Source of the DNA: Ichthyophis bannanicus
Lineage: Eukaryota; Chordata; Amphibia; Gymnophiona; Ichthyophiidae
DNA length: 64,000 nucleotides
Direction: 5' to 3'
NCBI GenBank assembly: GCA_033557465.1
Contig: CM066035.1
Coordinates: 903,805,309 to 903,869,308 of the forward strand
Position 1 is the stretch's first letter. Every line of letters starts with the position of its first letter. The notes beneath the pieces are model-generated. The model ran no database searches, had not been told where the DNA came from, and was given only the letters and a program-made list of their open reading frames with translations. Position numbers and translations under genes: made by a program. Positions 49,763 to 61,811 of the stretch are shown in pieces.

Positions 49763-51199
49763 TGTGACCGTAGCAAACACTGGCAAGTGAAGAGACATCA
49801 GAGCTGGTGCTGGGTCCTGGTCTTCCTTTCTCGCTCTCCCAGTCCTTCTGCCAGCATTGAGAAAAGGCTGAGAATAGATCGTCCAGTGGGCCGGGGACCT
49901 TGCTTTCTGGACATCAGAGAGAAAGAGAGGTTGGGATCTGGGAGCAAAACCCAAAGAGAAAGGGAAACTGATGACTGTGACACTGTAGCTCCTCTGGACG
50001 GCTCACTCCACAGCAGATCCCACAACTGCATCTCCAACCCCATGTAACACCATGAGGACCTCACGCACTTTATTACAATCGACAACCCCCCATTACTGGA
50101 GAAATTACCTTAGCCTGATAATACAGTCTGTGCAAAGAAATGCAGTCTCACTCTGCAAAGAGTGCACCCAAAAATCATGCCTAAGCAATTGTGAACACAT
50201 ACCAAATGCACATCTACATATACGGGTGACCCAGCACCTGTCACCCAAACACAGTGCAGTGAGCACGCTTGAACACAAGCTAAATGCATGGAGCATTCAC
50301 AGAGTATTGACTTCCACTATGAAACCTTCCAGTGCCCTGGAGCCCTAAGCCCTAGACTGTGCTACCTAGACGTCCTTCTCTTCACCCTCAGCACGGGCCC
50401 TTTAACAATATGGCACAGACGGGTCAGTGCACCTGCTAAGTGCTTAAAGCCCTGCTCTGACAGCACAGGCTCTAGAAATAGATGAGAGTTTCCTGGGAAG
50501 GGCATGCTAAGTGGAACTATGAAACACACAGGCACCCCCTCCCCCCAGCCTTTCTGCAGTCAGAGAAATAATGGTGGGATACACCGACAACCTTGCAAGT
50601 CTAGGTCTTAGAGGTTGCTGCCTGTGTGAACCTGATGAAGAATACGATTTCGTATTTTACAAACCCCCCAGGGATGGGGGCACTGAATACTATATGTGAT
50701 TCATGAGCAGCGCTGCCATCCGGTGGCCTTTAGGGCACCAGAGCCCGACAAACGATACAGAAGTTAAGAGCTTTAAATCTTAGTCATATAATCTTGATTT
50801 GCAGAACATTACAGTTGCTTGTTTAGTCACTAACCCCTGAGAGCCCATGAGGTGGGGTCCTGTGGTTATTTCTTCCTTGACTTGCAGAGATCAATCTGAT
50901 GATGGCTGCATATACATGGTCACAGAAAGGCACCACTGAGTGTACCAGCTGCCCTCTGGTGGCCATAGACCGTAGCACAGGCACTTCTTGGTTGACAGTT
51001 TAACTGTTATTATTATTATATATTTTTTTATATCTTAAGGTTTCCTAAACCTATCCCTGTGAAACCACAGGCATTTGGGCAACTTTCCCTATAGAATACA
51101 TTTGCAGACCGTGAATACAAAAAAGAGCTACTATCTCAAGCACACTTCCAGCCTGTCCCTCTCCTTCCACCACAAGTTAGGGCTCTGCCCTTGAAGAAC
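49763..51199. other. Unassigned sequence inside F1
   Basis: About 1.4 kb with no coding or repeat signature that I can name. Two CTGCC.TC.GGTGGCC blocks occur at about 50709-50731 and 50950-50966. It may be decayed F1 body (RT and gag) or later insertions. Confidence 0.3.
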
Positions 51200-52270
51200 C
51201 TAAAGCTGGAAATTTGCCTAATATCCCGGGACTTAACAGATGCTCCTCAGAGACATGATTAGGAGGGAGAGAACATGTGGCATCAGAGATCAATGCCAAA
51301 ACTGCTGTCCTATAAAACTAAGAATAAACTTAAAAATAAAGAGGACTGACAACAGCCGTCTTAAGGCTGAGGAACCCCCCGAGCCTCAAAAAACCTACAA
51401 AGAAAAGAAAGAAACGCTAGACCTAAAAATCTAGCTATTCTGCCTGTCGTCTTCCTCACACCGGCAGCTCGCTGCAACTCCCGCCACACGGTCCAAATAC
51501 CTAGAGAAAAAATGGCCACCCCTTTGCCAATGAATTTTGGCACCAAGATCAACAGCTGCTGCAAAAAGGAGGCCTCAGCAGACCAACAGAGCCCGAAGGC
51601 CTTACCTGCAGGGCCGAAAGCCATGCAGCCTGCTCCTACCGCCTTGAATTCATCCGATCCTCAAACCGCGCTACTGTGCTCGGCAGCCGCGGCGAGGACC
51701 ACTTAGCCGATTCCACAGAGTAAAAGTAAAATCCAACAGCAACGGAGAGGCTCCGTCTCACACAGCTTCAGTGTGGCTGTACGGGTCCCGGAGCTCTCTC
51801 CCATACCGTCAAGGGACAGAGATTCACACTGGCGAATGCCTGCAGTAAGTAAAAATAACTGACAAGGAGGGAAGGCGAGAGCTGCTACTAATTTAAAGAG
51901 CCAGGCTCAAATTTAAAATTACTGTAAATATAAAGAAATTTACTCCTAACAACTAAAGGGAACTAATCCCTGATTGCCAATTAACCAAAGGTAACTGAAT
52001 TAAAAGTAAAATTAAAAGGTAAAAATCAAAAGTAAAATCAGAATAGAATTTGTCACACTAAATGCTCCTTATCTGTTCCCCCAAGTGAGCCCAGAAGCTA
52101 GGCTCACTATGTCCTCCTGCTGCATGGAGACTAGACACACTGGGGGCTGACGGGAGAGACCAGCAGGCTTTATCCAGTGATGTCATGAGTTTGACATGCC
52201 CAGTCTCCAAGCTGCAGGAGGAGGTTCACTACCCAGAGGTTGAGGACTAAACTGGAGGAACGATAAGGAA
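51200..52270 (-). repeat. F1 leader and 5' ITR
   Basis: 51200-52085 is probable leader and gag start (no protein motif). From about 52090 the ITR reads GCCCAGTCTCCAAGCTGCAG to the end ACTAAACTGGAGGAACGATA. It is the inverse of 43955-44080. Confidence 0.65.
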
Positions 52271-52555
52271 TCACTAATCTACCTGTAAATAGGGTTCACA
52301 ATCTACCTGTAAATAGGGTTCACAATCAATGGGCAGTCATTTTTCTATATCAAGCTTGTAACAAATTATTTCTCCTTTGTTCTTTTCCTTAGAAACTGGG
52401 TGCTACCATAAATTCTACAGATAAATTCTCAAGTCACAGTTACATTATGCAATGAATATAATGGCATGATGTCTTTATTAGCTAAAATCCAGTCATATTT
52501 TATTCCTGTGGTGTTAACTAAAAGTCTATGATACTGGTAACTAGCTATGGTGCCC
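52271..52555. other. Host sequence with a 24-bp tandem duplication
   Basis: CTACCTGTAAATAGGGTTC.. is repeated directly (about 52279-52302 and 52303-52326) beside the F1 terminus. The remainder is unremarkable. Confidence 0.6.
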
Positions 52556-52985
52556 TTTTACTAAGCTGTGTTAAGCAGTTAAGGCAGGAACTACCACACC
52601 AACAGTAGATGCAGCAGCTCAGGGCTCAGCTTGTGCTAAGTCCCATGTTAACTGACAAACAGAATGGAGCAGGGAGAGGGCAAGGACTGCAGTTTACACG
52701 CAACGCATGATGCGTCGCACATTAACTGTTAGAACATTTTCTGAGTTACCAGAACCTTAATATATAGAATTAAGTTCATTTGTATTATGTGCAGTTAACA
52801 AATGCTGAGGTGAAATTAGATCTTTCCTGCTAATTGTCTTTCCTTGAGCTACTCCAGTCCAATCCCCACTTGTGGGTTGTCGCCTCTCACCAGCAGCTTG
52901 AAGACTGAGCATGTCATACTTTCTGACCTAACCATAGATAATCAGCTGGCACTTCCCACCAGCTCCAGTATATTATTGACAAAAC

Positions 52986-53595
52986 AGGCTCACAGGAGCA
53001 ACAATTAAGAAGGATATAAAAAGATTGAGAATGGTTCAGAGGAAGGTGACCAAAATGATTTGGAGCCTGCGCCAGAAGACATATGAGAAAAGATTTGAAG
53101 ACCTAAATATGTATATGCCAGAGAACAGGAGGGACAGGGAAGATATGATACAGTCCTTTAAATACTTAAAAGAATATTACTGAACAAACCTTTTTTAAAG
53201 ACAGGGAAGCTGCAAAACTAGAGGACATAACATGAAGCTGCAAGGGGGTAAACTGAAAGGCAACGTCAGGAAATACTTTACTGAAAGGGTGGTGGATGCT
53301 TGGAATGCCTTCCCAATGGAAGTGGTAAGGCAAATACAGTGACAGAATTCAAAATGGCATGGGACAGACACAATGGATCCCTTTATAACAGGACAAAATC
53401 AAAATAACCTTAACTGTCTCTGCTATCTCAACAAATAGGGATGACCTGCACGGAGCAGTGGGTACACCCCTAAACAGAGGCGTGGAGAGGTGTGACCTAC
53501 ACGGAGCAGCAGGTGCACCTATTCATCACCTTGCTGGACTAGATGGACCATGATGATCTTTACCTGCCGTCATATACTATGTATGTTACTATGAA
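52986..53595 (+). mobile_element. CR1-type LINE 3' fragment in F2
   Basis: Plus-strand CR1 C-terminus in broken frames (RMVQRKVTKM, WNAFPMEVVRQIQ) and 3' tail with ACTAGATGGACCATGATGAT and TATGTATGTTACTATGA. Confidence 0.65.
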
Positions 53596-53764
53596 TCTTT
53601 TTTTTCTTTACCAAAATAACCTTACCAAGTAACCTATTAAGCTATCCGCAACAGGCAGAAACCCTCTCCCCCAAATATGAAATTATAGTGAAAACAGACT
53701 TACATGACCACAAAGCCAAACTGTCCCCTCCAGCGTCTTTCCCTAGAAGGGAACTGGGAGACTT

Positions 53765-54912
53765 TCATGAAGCTATGCCCGCCGATGGCTCTCTGCTCCA
53801 CTGCCAGATCAAATAATCAGTGATATAATTCTTCAGGCTCAGGGACGCCATCGAATCTTGGAGAAAAGAAAATCCAGGAGGGTTTGAGACAGGACTGGAC
53901 TGGAGTAATTCAGGGAAAGACAATATCGTTCCTCCAGTCCAGTCCCACCTTGTTGGATGTACCATAGCAGCATCAACCTCGGGAGGGACCCACGAGCCCG
54001 GTCTGAAGCACCGTTGACCCAAACTGCGCATCCCCTGCTGCTTGCACATCCAAACAATAATGCTTCACAAAGGTATGCAATGACAACCACGTCACCGCCT
54101 TACAAATTTCTGCTGACGGTACTAGACTGGATTCTGCCCATGATGCCACTTGTGTGGCCGTAATGCGCCCTCAGCCCTTTAGGCAATGCCTTATGCTGCA
54201 AGAGGTATGCCGAGGAGATGGCCTCCTTCACCCAGCATGCAACCGAGGCCTTTAAAGCCTCTTTGCCTCTATGTGGGCCTCCAAACAGAATAAAAAGATG
54301 ATCAGACTTGCGAAATTACTCTGTCTGCTTCAGATACTGTCGCAAAATGCACCTGATGTCCAACAGCCAAAGCAGCGGGCCTCTACCCCACGAACACGGG
54401 AAGAGTTCCTGCCCAATTGAAATGAAAAACAGACAGCACATTAAGGAAAGGCGGCGGCACTGGCCGCAGCACAACCTTTTCCTTGGAAAGGCAGAGAAAC
54501 TGTGCCCGACACGAAAGCACCTGGAGCTCCGAAATCCTTCTGGCCGAACAGCCACCAAAAAGCCTGTTTTCAAGGTCAAGTCCTTTAACATACTGGCCCC
54601 AAAGGGTGCCTCCGTCATCACCGACAGTACCAGATTAAGGTCCCAAGGGGGAACCACCATTCGGACTAGTGGGCGAAGACGCTTCACAGCCCACAAAAAA
54701 CAAGCAATGTCCAGGTATGATGCCAGGGAGACCCCCTGAATCCTCCCACGATAAGAGGTGACTGTCACCACCTGCACATGTAATGAGCTGCAGGCCAAAC
54801 CCTTGTCCAAGCCTGCTTGCAAAAAGGCTCGAATATTGGGTACCGTGTACAAAAGAGGACCAACAGCCACATGCCTTACACCAGGCCTTGAAGATTTGGC
54901 ACACGTGGACAT
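53765..54912 (-). pseudogene. F2 tyrosine recombinase remnant
   Basis: 54316-54912 has VPPWDLNLVLSVMTEAPF and LTLKTGFLVAV, aligning with the YR region before Arg I. Arg I is degraded (RPEGFRSSRCF). HxxR and Tyr blocks are not intact in 53765-54090. Dead. Confidence 0.65.
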
Positions 54913-55069
54913 AGGCCAGGGAAGTGAAATGCTTGCAGGTCCTTAGCAGTGTTGAGCCCCGCATTCTCAACCTAGCCCTGCATTCTCAACCTAGCCATCT
55001 CAAGAGCCAGGCTGTAAGTGAGAATAAACCCACTTGAGGCATACGGATGGGACTCTGTACCAGTAGGTC

Positions 55070-55470
55070 CTAGTGAACTGGGAGATGCCAGGGTCTATCA
55101 ATGGTCAACCTGATGAGATTGGCCAAGGAAACCGTGGTATGCCGATCGGGGGCGATTAGCACTACCAGCCCCTGGTGTGTCTCTATTTGCTGCACCACTC
55201 CTCCTGTGAGGGCCCATGTGGGAAAGACGTAGAAGAGACTCTGCACTGGCTGCCGCTGTACCAGTGCATCGAGCCCCTCAGAAGTTGTCTCCCTTCTGCT
55301 GTAAAAGCAATGCGCTTTGGCATTCTGAAAGGTGGCCATCAGGTCCATGACCGGCTGCACCCAACACTACACCAACTGTGCAGAGACAGTCTTGTTGAGA
55401 GTCCACTCTCCGGGATCCAGACCCACTCCTGCAGGACCCACAACAAAGGCACATCGACCTGGAGGGCATT
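55070..55470 (-). pseudogene. F2 Dam-like MT remnant
   Basis: PVMDLMATFQNAK, QSLFYVFPTWALTG and VVLIAPDRHTTVSL follow the DLFAS..N, YAFPP and LIAPRW pattern of E7. This supports a DIRS origin although RT is gone. Confidence 0.6.
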
Positions 55471-56119
55471 CATTAATTTATAGACCTCTTTCATATCTCC
55501 CCTCAGTCGTCTCTTTTCCGTCTTAACTTTTCATATCCTTCCCGGGCACACAGAAAACAAACAAAAAAAAACCGCGTTTGATGGGATTCACAGCGTCTGG
55601 CCCAACCCTGGAATCCTTCCTACATGTGGAAGTGGCTGCCCCTAAAATGGCACCGGTTCCTGCTCAAGCCGGGGAGAAACTGCTCTCAACTGCAGCTTCC
55701 CTTTTACTGCCACGGCCCCAAATAAAACAACTTATACCAACTACTGAAGTTACCTAAGATGCGCAAGCAGGAAAACCCTCTGCTCGCAGCAGCGATCTGG
55801 TGCAGAGAGCCTCCCGAACTGCTGCTCAGCTATGCTCTGAGCATCAGCGACATCGGGTGGAGAAAGCGTGCCAAATCCCTCCAAGGAAGAAGCATTGCAA
55901 TCAGCTGCTCCTCACTCCCCTAAATGCCAGGAGCCGCTGAAGCAGGGAGCCTAGCAGAAGGAGAATTTACCTTCCCCGCCAACACTTTGACTGCCTGCCC
56001 CAGCTTTTTTTTTTTTTTTTTTTTAAACTTAATCTGTCCAAATAAATACAGCTTTCCTTATCCAATTTTAAAATCTTATTAACTCCTTAGTTGTCCTTTC
56101 AGTGAGTCCTAGTACTAGG
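55471..56119. other. F2 leader with small CR1 scrap
   Basis: 55470-55545 resembles the CR1 segment at 59385-59405 in reverse. The rest is untranslated leader with a T-run at 56007-56024. No gene. Confidence 0.4.
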
Positions 56120-56330
56120 ATCACATCTCACCAGCTGTTTGCAGACTGAGATACTGGAGCTGGTGGGAGGTGCCAGCCGACTATCTATGGTGAGATCAGA
56201 AAGTATGACATGCTCAGTCTCCAAGCTGCTCTATATAAACTACGACATGCGACCAGCCGTTAACACAGAAGCTTTGCAATTATTGCACGGCAACTAAAGG
56301 CTACCACACTTTAGTAAAAGTACTCCTATA

Positions 56331-57714
56331 TACCTATAACATGGCCATGACAAACAAGCTGAATAGATTTTAGAAAATGAGAAAAATCATTACAAAAAGG
56401 ACACACACATCCTTCAATATCAAGATGGTTACTTGGCCATTATTTCAGTGACTAGATAATGTTTTAGACCTAAGGGACTGTGATTGTCAGGACGCAGCCC
56501 TGGCAGAGCTTGAACTGGTTACTTGAGGCTTCATGAGTCTCTCCTCTTCCCAAATGAGCTGCTGGCTGCTTTTCAGACAGCTCACTTCAATTCTCTACAC
56601 CTACATTCATGTTCTGTCTTGCTTCCTACTTCCTGATCCTTTCCAAGTGTCCCTGTGCACATGCTCCATCCTGTTTCTTGTTCCCCCGATTGCTACAGTG
56701 TTCAGCCCCTCCTCTTATGTTCCTGGGTGCTTCACTGTAGTTCTGTAATCCTGTTCCTGAAGTCTGTACTGATACTGCTTTGGCCCAATGAAACTAGTTC
56801 TGGACTTGTCTTGCACTTCCTATCTTGTCTGAACTCTTTGGCTTCTGACATACTTGCTTGGATCTTGCTTATACCTTAAGGAACTTTTGTTTGCTAAGAT
56901 ACTGCGATAGCCTGTCTAGCCACAAATAGCATTCATAAACTTCTATGGATCTCTTCCTGGGCCCAGATGGCCACCTACATTCTGGCTGCAAAAAAAAAAA
57001 AACAGGGCCTCCAACCTGGAGGGGATCCTGACAGTGAAACAGCTTCTCTGAAAAGAGCTCTCAGCTGCTGCTGGAACCACCATTCTATGTTCAAGTTATT
57101 TATTTACTTACCTATCTTCCATTGAAAACACACACACATTTTCTTCCAAACTGACATGCCTAACACAATAGTCAATATCGGAGTCATAGTTACTATTCCC
57201 ACATTCATAGCAACACATATTTTTTGTTTTATAACAACCAGCTCAAACTACTCTTCCCCTCCGCACTCTCCCAACAATTCTCCCCCAAATCCTTCGCACT
57301 CACCCCATCCTCCTGTAAATGCTTATAGTCCGCTTAACAAATAACCAGCACACCAAATCAAAAAGCACTGCACAGGAAAGTGTAAAGAAACATTTAAATT
57401 GTTAGGCATCATAATACTATCCAAGGCAAACAGATCATCCCCTATACTATACTTGCCCATGCAAGCCATGTATGGCAACCATATCTTCAAGAATTCAGAC
57501 ACCTGCTGTCTCCTGAGCACAGTAATGTCAGACGTTGAATATATAGAGCAAACTCACCACCACCTGCTCTCTGCTGGCAACAAAAGGTACCTCCAGTGCC
57601 ACGTCAACTCCATTCTTGCCACAACAGTGCACAACAGTGCCAAAACAAATCACACTCTCTTCCAGCTCCCTCAGTGACTCATTCAGAAGAAAGAAAACTG
57701 CATTCAGTGTCTTT
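56331..57714. other. Unassigned sequence
   Basis: Pyrimidine-rich unique-looking sequence with an A-run (56990-57002). I see no exon, ORF or element end that I can defend. Confidence 0.3.
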
Positions 57715-57825
57715 TGGGGAAACTGCTGGGTACTTATGACCTAGATTGGCCACTGTTGAAACAGGATACTGGGCTTGATGGACCTTGGTCTGACCCAATA
57801 TGGCATATCTTATTATTCTGAAGGT
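57715..57825 (+). mobile_element. CR1 3' tail
   Basis: GACCTAGATTGGCCACTGTT through GGACCTTGGTCTGACCCAAT and ATATGGCATATCTTATTATT, the terminal block of CR1-type LINEs, plus strand. Confidence 0.7.
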
Positions 57826-58867
57826 CCCAGTCTGTAATATTCCTTATCAACCTCTAACTCCCCTTTCAATATGCCCCTCACCCTAGGGCACCCTCCACAA
57901 ATGGAAAAATCCCCTCTCACCTCACACCCTCCTCCGATATTCCCCATTACCTGCCCCAGTGAATTTTGCAATATGACTAGGAGTACAATACATCCTGTAC
58001 AAAATCTTATAACCATTTTCTAACAAGGCCACCATCAATACCTTTGCAGTTGCCACATATATACCCTATCACCTATCCTTGCCCCACTGCCCCCCAACTC
58101 AGTCTCCCACTTGGCCATATAATTAAACTTAAAACCCCTCTTCACCCCCAACACCCGATACAGTTTAGATAGAAGCCCCTTCGACCCCTGCTGTCTCAAA
58201 TAAAACACCTCAAAAGGGCCCTAACTCTTTATTTAACCCCTCTTTTATCTCTGGCTGCCTCAGGAAGTGAAGTACCCGTAAATAATAACAAATCACACCC
58301 TTCCAAAACAAACTTTTCCCTTAAGACCCCAAAAGGTATCGGATATCCCACCAGACTAACCACTTGACCTATCCTTCCAAAGGCCCTTTGACTCCCACTC
58401 CGCAAATGCCCAACACCCCCTTCCGGGTTGAAACACGTTATTATACTGGATAGGTTGACATCTGAAGACTCTTTTCTCACCCAACAATTCCCTGCTCACC
58501 ATACCCCAAACCTGCAATGTTGTGTACATAAGGCCCCACTATTCCCTGAACTTTACCCCTCCTACTACCCCCCACCCATACAGCCCCTTCCAGATACCCT
58601 ACCCCATCATCCGCCCCTCTAGCCCCACCCATTTTCTGCATTTGGGCTTCCCCCCTCCAATTAAGCATTGCTCATAGTTATGCTGCCTCATTATACACCT
58701 TAAACTCAGGCACAGACAACCCCCCATCCTCTCTGTGCCTCAACATAATCCACCTCGCTACTCTCGGTAACCATTTCTGCCAAATAAAGTTGAATATTCG
58801 TTTTTGTATCAACTTCAAAAACATGGCTGGGACCTCAATTGATAATGCCATAAAAAGAAATAAAAGC

Positions 58868-59782
58868 CCTGGCACCACATTTGCAGATGACACCAAATTA
58901 CTCAAAGTTGTTAAAACACAAGAGAATTATAAAAAATTGTGAGAGGACCTTGATAAATTGGGAGATTGACAGATGGTAGATGACATTTAATGTGGACATG
59001 TGCAAAGTTATGCACTCAGAAAAGAACATGATGCAAGATTCCACATTAGGAACCACCACCACCCAGGAAAAGGATTTAGGCGTCATCGTGGGTAATACAT
59101 TGAGACTCTCTGCCCAGTGTTGGCGGTCAAGAAAGCAAATAGAATGCTAGGAATCATAAAAAAAGGAATGGAGAATAAAATGAAGGATATTATAATGCCT
59201 TTGTACTGCACCATGATGCGACCATACCTTGAATACTGTGTGCAATTCTGGTCACCATATCTTAAGGCTATAGCAGAATTAAAAAAGGTACAGAGAATAG
59301 CAACAAAAATGGTAAAGAGGATGGAAGGATATCCCTTTGAGGAAAGGCTTAAAAGGTTAGGGCTCTTCAACTTGGAAAAGAGATGGCTGAGGTCTATAAA
59401 TTAATGAATGAAGTAGAATGGGTAAATGTAGATCAGTTCTTTACCCCTTCAAAAAATAGAAAGACTAGGGGACATGCAATGAAGTTACAATGTAGCACAT
59501 TTAAGACTAATCGAAGACATTTTTCTTTTTCACTCAATGCGTAATCAAACTCTGGAATTCGTTACCAGAGGATGTAGTAAAGCTGTTAGTGTACCTGAAT
59601 TTAAAAGAGGTTTGGACAAGTTTCTGGAGGAAAAGTCCATAAACCATTATTAAAGAGGACCGTGGAAATCCACTGCTTACCCATTGGACAAGCAGCATGT
59701 AATCTGACAGGTACTTGTGACCTGGATTGGCCCTTGGTCTGACCCAGTGTGGCATATAAATAAATAAATAAATATCTTATGT
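58868..59782 (+). mobile_element. CR1 LINE 3' part inserted in L1
   Basis: Starts in the RT FADD block (CATTTGCAGATGACACCAAA), continues with EKDLGVIVGNTLRL, CTMMRPYLEYCVQFWSPYLK and RLKRLGLFNLEKRW, and ends GGTCTGACCCAGTGTGGCAT and (AAAT)n at 59757-59772. Opposite strand to the L1. Confidence 0.82.
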
Positions 59783-59885
59783 ACATTCATTTTAAATGAT
59801 CACCACCCGCCCTAGCCAGAAAGTATGCACCCTCATCCATCTACACAAGTCTCTATTAACCTTTGTAATGGACATAAAATTCAAC

Positions 59886-60300
59886 TCAAATGATTCCTCT
59901 CCTCTCCCATGTAATCTGGATTCCTAAGTACTTTAGCAGCCCCAGAGCCCATATGATTGGGAAAGCTACCTTTAGCCTATCCACCAACTCCCCATCAAAC
60001 ATCAAATCAAAGCTTCTGGACTTTCCCATATTCATCCTGTATCCAGACAAAGCATTATACTTTCTTACCTCTTCCAACAACATCAGCAGTATCAGTGGAT
60101 CACTGACCATAAAAATCACATCATTCGCAAAAAGCGCAATCTTATGCTCCATCTCTAAAACCTCAATCCCCTTCACATCCTTCCTCATTCCAATATTCAC
60201 CTCTAAGAGTTCAATAACCAATGCAAAAAGCAATAGGGAGAGGGGGCACCCCTATGAAACTCCATTGCTTCCGCATAACCATCACAGACGATAATGTGCT
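59886..60300 (-). pseudogene. L1 RT core fragment
   Basis: LFALVIELLEVNIGMRKD, EHKIALFANDVIFM, LSGYRMNMGKS and GLLKYLGIQI. The FADD motif reads FAND. More RT sequence in broken frames extends to about 61260. Non-functional. Confidence 0.78.
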
Positions 60301-61277
60301 TTGGGTTTCCTATATAGTGCTCCTCCCATTTTCAGAAATTCTTACCCAAGCAAGCCTGCTTCAATACCCCAAACATAAAATCAAATTCCATGTGATCAAA
60401 TGCCTTTTCAGCACTGACCGCCAGGAGCATCACCTTCTTCATCCCAGTCTCTGCTCACCTTATCAAATCCAGCAATCTGCGAATATTATCACTGGCCTGC
60501 CTGCCCGGTATAAAACCAGACTGATCCTCATGCACCAGCCTAGTCACTATTCCCTTTAATCTGTTTGCCAGCACCTTCAGGGCCATATGAAGGAAATGGG
60601 ATGGTAAGACCAGCACACATTTGGATCTTTACCTGGCTTAGGAATTAATGCAACTCCCGCCTTAGCCATAGACCCTGACAAACCGTCTCTCTCTAACACC
60701 ATGTTCACCACCCCCATTAATAGTTCAGCTAATACCTACGGAAATTTCTTACAGAATTTAGCAGCAAGGCCATCCAATCCCAGTGCCTTTCCTTCTTACA
60801 TAGAGTTAACTGCCTTTAGCATCTCTTTGACGGCTACAGGCATATCCAGTCTTTCCCTCAACACTGAAGGCAACACACAATCCTCTACATATTCCTCAAA
60901 TCCTTCCTTCCTTACCATTCACCCCCCTCCACCCTTTGCATACAGCTTCCTAATATTTCTGAAATGCCTGCCACTAACTTCCCCCACTAACCTCCACCAG
61001 GGCAATCTGCTGCTGCTTCATACACACTTTCAGTCTCTGGACAATCAACCTACTAGTTTTATTGCCATATTCAAACCGTCTTTGCTTTATCCTGTCCAAA
61101 TGGAAAGCAAACTGCTGAGTTCCTAATTCCCTAAATTCAAAAACTCTCTTATTCTGCCTTGTCTTGTAGGTTGCACATTTGGTGCCCTTTCCAATTTCTG
61201 AATACCTTCCCCTTCAACTCCCTCTCTTTCCCTTCTTCCTCTATCATAGGCCACTAATGATACCAGTTGTCCCCAAA

Positions 61278-61630
61278 AGTGTAATTACTCACCTGTAACA
61301 GGTGTTCTCCAGGGACAGCAGGAATCAGTCCTCACATATGAGTGACGTCGGCGCAGGCAGAGCCCACGCAGAAGCATCTCCCCAGCTTTCAAAGGAAGCC
61401 TTTGGGAGATGCACAACACATGCGATCCACTTCCTGCCCAAGAGTACCATCTTGCCTCAGTCAAATGACATAGCTAAGATGGGAAAAATAGAAGATGATA
61501 CAGAAGCAACTCCAAGGGAAGGAGGGAGGGTTGTGAGGACTGATTCCTGCTGTCCCTGAAGAACACCTGTCACAGGTGAGTAACTACGCTTTCTCCAGGA
61601 ACAAGCAGGAAGTCAGTCCTCAGATATGGG
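61278..61630 (-). repeat. E9 3' ITR, spacer and ICR
   Basis: Preceded by AA. The ITR palindrome is degraded (GTCGGCGCAGGC). The ICR has CACCTGTCACAGGTG and junction ACTACGCT/TT/CTCCAGG near 61585-61600. Confidence 0.8.
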
Positions 61631-61811
61631 ACTCCCCAACTATAGGCTACCGAAACCTGTAGAAAATGCCATAGCGACCTGCAAAGGTGATCAGCAGCAG
61701 TTGAATCCCAAGAGAGACTTTCACAAGGCCCAAGTCTCCAGTGAGCACCAGCAATCCGGAAGCCTGAACACAGAAGGTCGGAGGGCAGGAGTTGCCTACA
61801 CCCTGAAAAGA

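Larger units (their letters stand above)
43930..52270 (-). mobile_element. F1: DIRS element of a second lineage, interrupted
   Basis: Left 3' ITR (about 43930-44130), ICR (about 44424-44500), YR, MT and RNase H remnants (44582-46308), then a CR1 tail, SINE, Tc1 with nested L1 ORF1, unassigned sequence, and the 5' ITR (about 52090-52270). ITRs share CCAGTTTAGTCCTCAACCTC and CATGTCAAACTCATGACATC. They lack the CCTGTAACAGG end of E-type elements. RT and gag are unrecognised. Confidence 0.75.
52822..56230 (-). mobile_element. F2: DIRS element, F lineage, 5' end truncated
   Basis: The 3' ITR (52822-52985) has CTCCAGTCCAATCCCCACTT and AGACTGAGCATGTCATACTT. The ICR is at about 53885-53960. YR (53765-54912) and MT (55070-55470) are remnants. 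The 5' ITR (about 56120-56230) ends at CTCCAAGCTGCT, about 35 nt short of the expected tip. A CR1 piece (52986-53595) sits between ITR and ICR. Confidence 0.72.
52556..56330. mobile_element. MITE-like inverted-repeat element split by F2
   Basis: The left end GCCCTTTTACTAAGCTGTG and the right end CACACTTTAGTAAAAGTAC are imperfect inverted repeats. The inner left arm (to 52821) and right arm (from 56231) are short. F2 occupies the middle. Target duplication not clear. Confidence 0.5.
57826..61265 (-). mobile_element. L1-type LINE ORF2 remnant, split by CR1
   Basis: A decayed L1-clade ORF2 on the minus strand in two parts (59783-61265 and 57826-58867). RT is on the right; the post-RT block FMALSIEVPAMFLKLIQKR..FNFIWQKWLPRVAR..GGLSVPEFKVYNEAA and a Cys-containing C-terminus (about 57880-57950) are on the left. 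Confidence 0.75.
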
